DNA of 5,619 nt from an uncultured Oscillospiraceae bacterium (GTDB lineage: Bacteria; Bacillota; Clostridia; Oscillospirales; Oscillospiraceae), in the NCBI GenBank assembly GCA_958436045.1, contig CAUBIP010000093.1, forward strand, positions 1-5,619. Direction: 5' to 3'. A program made the translations under genes and the position numbers. Under the pieces are notes generated by a model. The model searched no databases. It was not told where the DNA came from and saw only the letters and a list, made by a program, of their open reading frames with translations. Numbering within the stretch: the stretch's first letter is position 1; the number at the start of each line of letters is the position of its first letter. Positions 5,207 through 5,619 of the stretch are shown piece by piece.

Positions 5207-5619
5207 CTATGACCGCCGCCCCAGATGGAACAGTCCGCTCACCCCCGCCGCCAGCAGGCACCCCACCAGGCTGGAGAAAAACCGCCAGAGGGCATAGACC
5301 GTATTGCTGTAACGCCCGGTGGCGACGATCACCAGCAGATACGTGATGCAGCCCACCCGGCAGTCCATGGGCGCCATACCGCAGACGCGGCACAGCACCA
5401 GGCTCAGCAGCGTCCCCGCCATCGCCAGCGGGATATAGGCAAGCGGCGCCTGGCCCATCAGCCCATGTAAAAAGACGATGAGGACCCCCGTCAGCCCGCA
5501 GAGCAGGATGCCCCGCAGCCGCAGCAGCCCCAGCCGGACGCTCTGGGCCGTCCCCGCTTGGGCGCACATCAGCGCGCAGGTACAGGTGGCCAGAATTTGT
5601 AGCTTTGGCCACAGCATAC
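5207..5619 (-). CDS. FUSC / aromatic acid exporter-like membrane protein, C-terminal part (runs off right edge)
   Basis: The visible 136 or so residues are strongly hydrophobic, with about four or five membrane segments: around ILATCTCALMC, then GILLCGLTGVLIVFLHGL, AYIPLAMAGTLLSLVL, CITYLLVIVATG and FFSSLVGCLLAAGVSGLF. The arrangement SVRLGLLRLRGILLCGLTGVL, and later ALWRFFSSLVGCLLAAGV, matches the repeated Arg-x-x-Gly-x-x-x-Gly pattern of the FUSC and aromatic acid exporter (ArAE_1) N-terminal membrane domain. It ends HLGRRS without the soluble C-terminal domain of larger members, so it would be a short, membrane-only form. The ATG at 5617 is only the first Met in view; the family normally has a further 20-40 residues before this point, so the real start probably lies beyond the window. 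The stop codon TAG at 5209-5207 is 51 bp from the ferredoxin start, suggesting an operon. The transported substrate is unknown; the family call is from pattern and hydropathy only. Confidence 0.65.
   Translation of the reverse strand, partial: MLWPKLQILATCTCALMCAQAGTAQSVRLGLLRLRGILLCGLTGVLIVFLHGLMGQAPLAYIPLAMAGTLLSLVLCRVCGMAPMDCRVGCITYLLVIVATGRYSNTVYALWRFFSSLVGCLLAAGVSGLFHLGRRS

Noticed and set aside
4518..5297. A 259-codon open frame on the plus strand
   Set aside because: It crosses the DUF71 gene, two terminators, the ferredoxin and the exporter-like gene in antisense, and its translation is low-complexity and Arg/Gln-rich.

Overview
The window looks like a chromosomal segment of a GC-rich anaerobic Firmicute, most likely a Clostridia/Oscillospiraceae-type bacterium. 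This is inferred from a one-chain pyruvate:ferredoxin oxidoreductase, a small clostridial-style [4Fe-4S] ferredoxin, strong AGGAGG ribosome binding sites, a TTG start codon and near-consensus sigma-A type promoters. No sequence search was possible, so genus is not claimed.

Left part (1-1613): the first 447 codons of nifJ (pyruvate:ferredoxin oxidoreductase) lie on the minus strand and run off the left edge. A 271-bp divergent intergenic region follows. It carries a good promoter for nifJ, a plausible extended -10 promoter for prfC, and between them two operator-like GGAATTTCC sites about three helical turns apart.

Centre (1614-3755): prfC (peptide chain release factor 3) and, three bases after its stop codon, a PrdX/ProXp-type editing deacylase for mischarged tRNA(Pro). 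Both act on translation accuracy or termination and are very probably co-transcribed.

Gap (3756-4178): 423 bp without a credible gene, full of direct, tandem and inverted repeats. It ends in a 12-bp GC-rich hairpin between the convergent genes. This is the least explained part of the window.

Right part (4179-5619): three minus-strand genes. A DUF71/Dph6-like PP-loop ATPase has its own promoter, whose -10 box contains the longer ORF's first ATG and so helps fix the true start. Upstream of it is a 62-residue ferredoxin with a classic intrinsic terminator. Upstream of that, 51 bp away, is the C-terminal part of a FUSC/aromatic acid exporter-like membrane protein that runs off the right edge. 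The last two probably form one transcription unit.

Most of the window is ordinary housekeeping. The candidates for something less known are the structured repeat gap, the paired operator-like sites, and the role of the DUF71 enzyme in a bacterium. I see no CRISPR array, rRNA, tRNA, transposase or phage gene.
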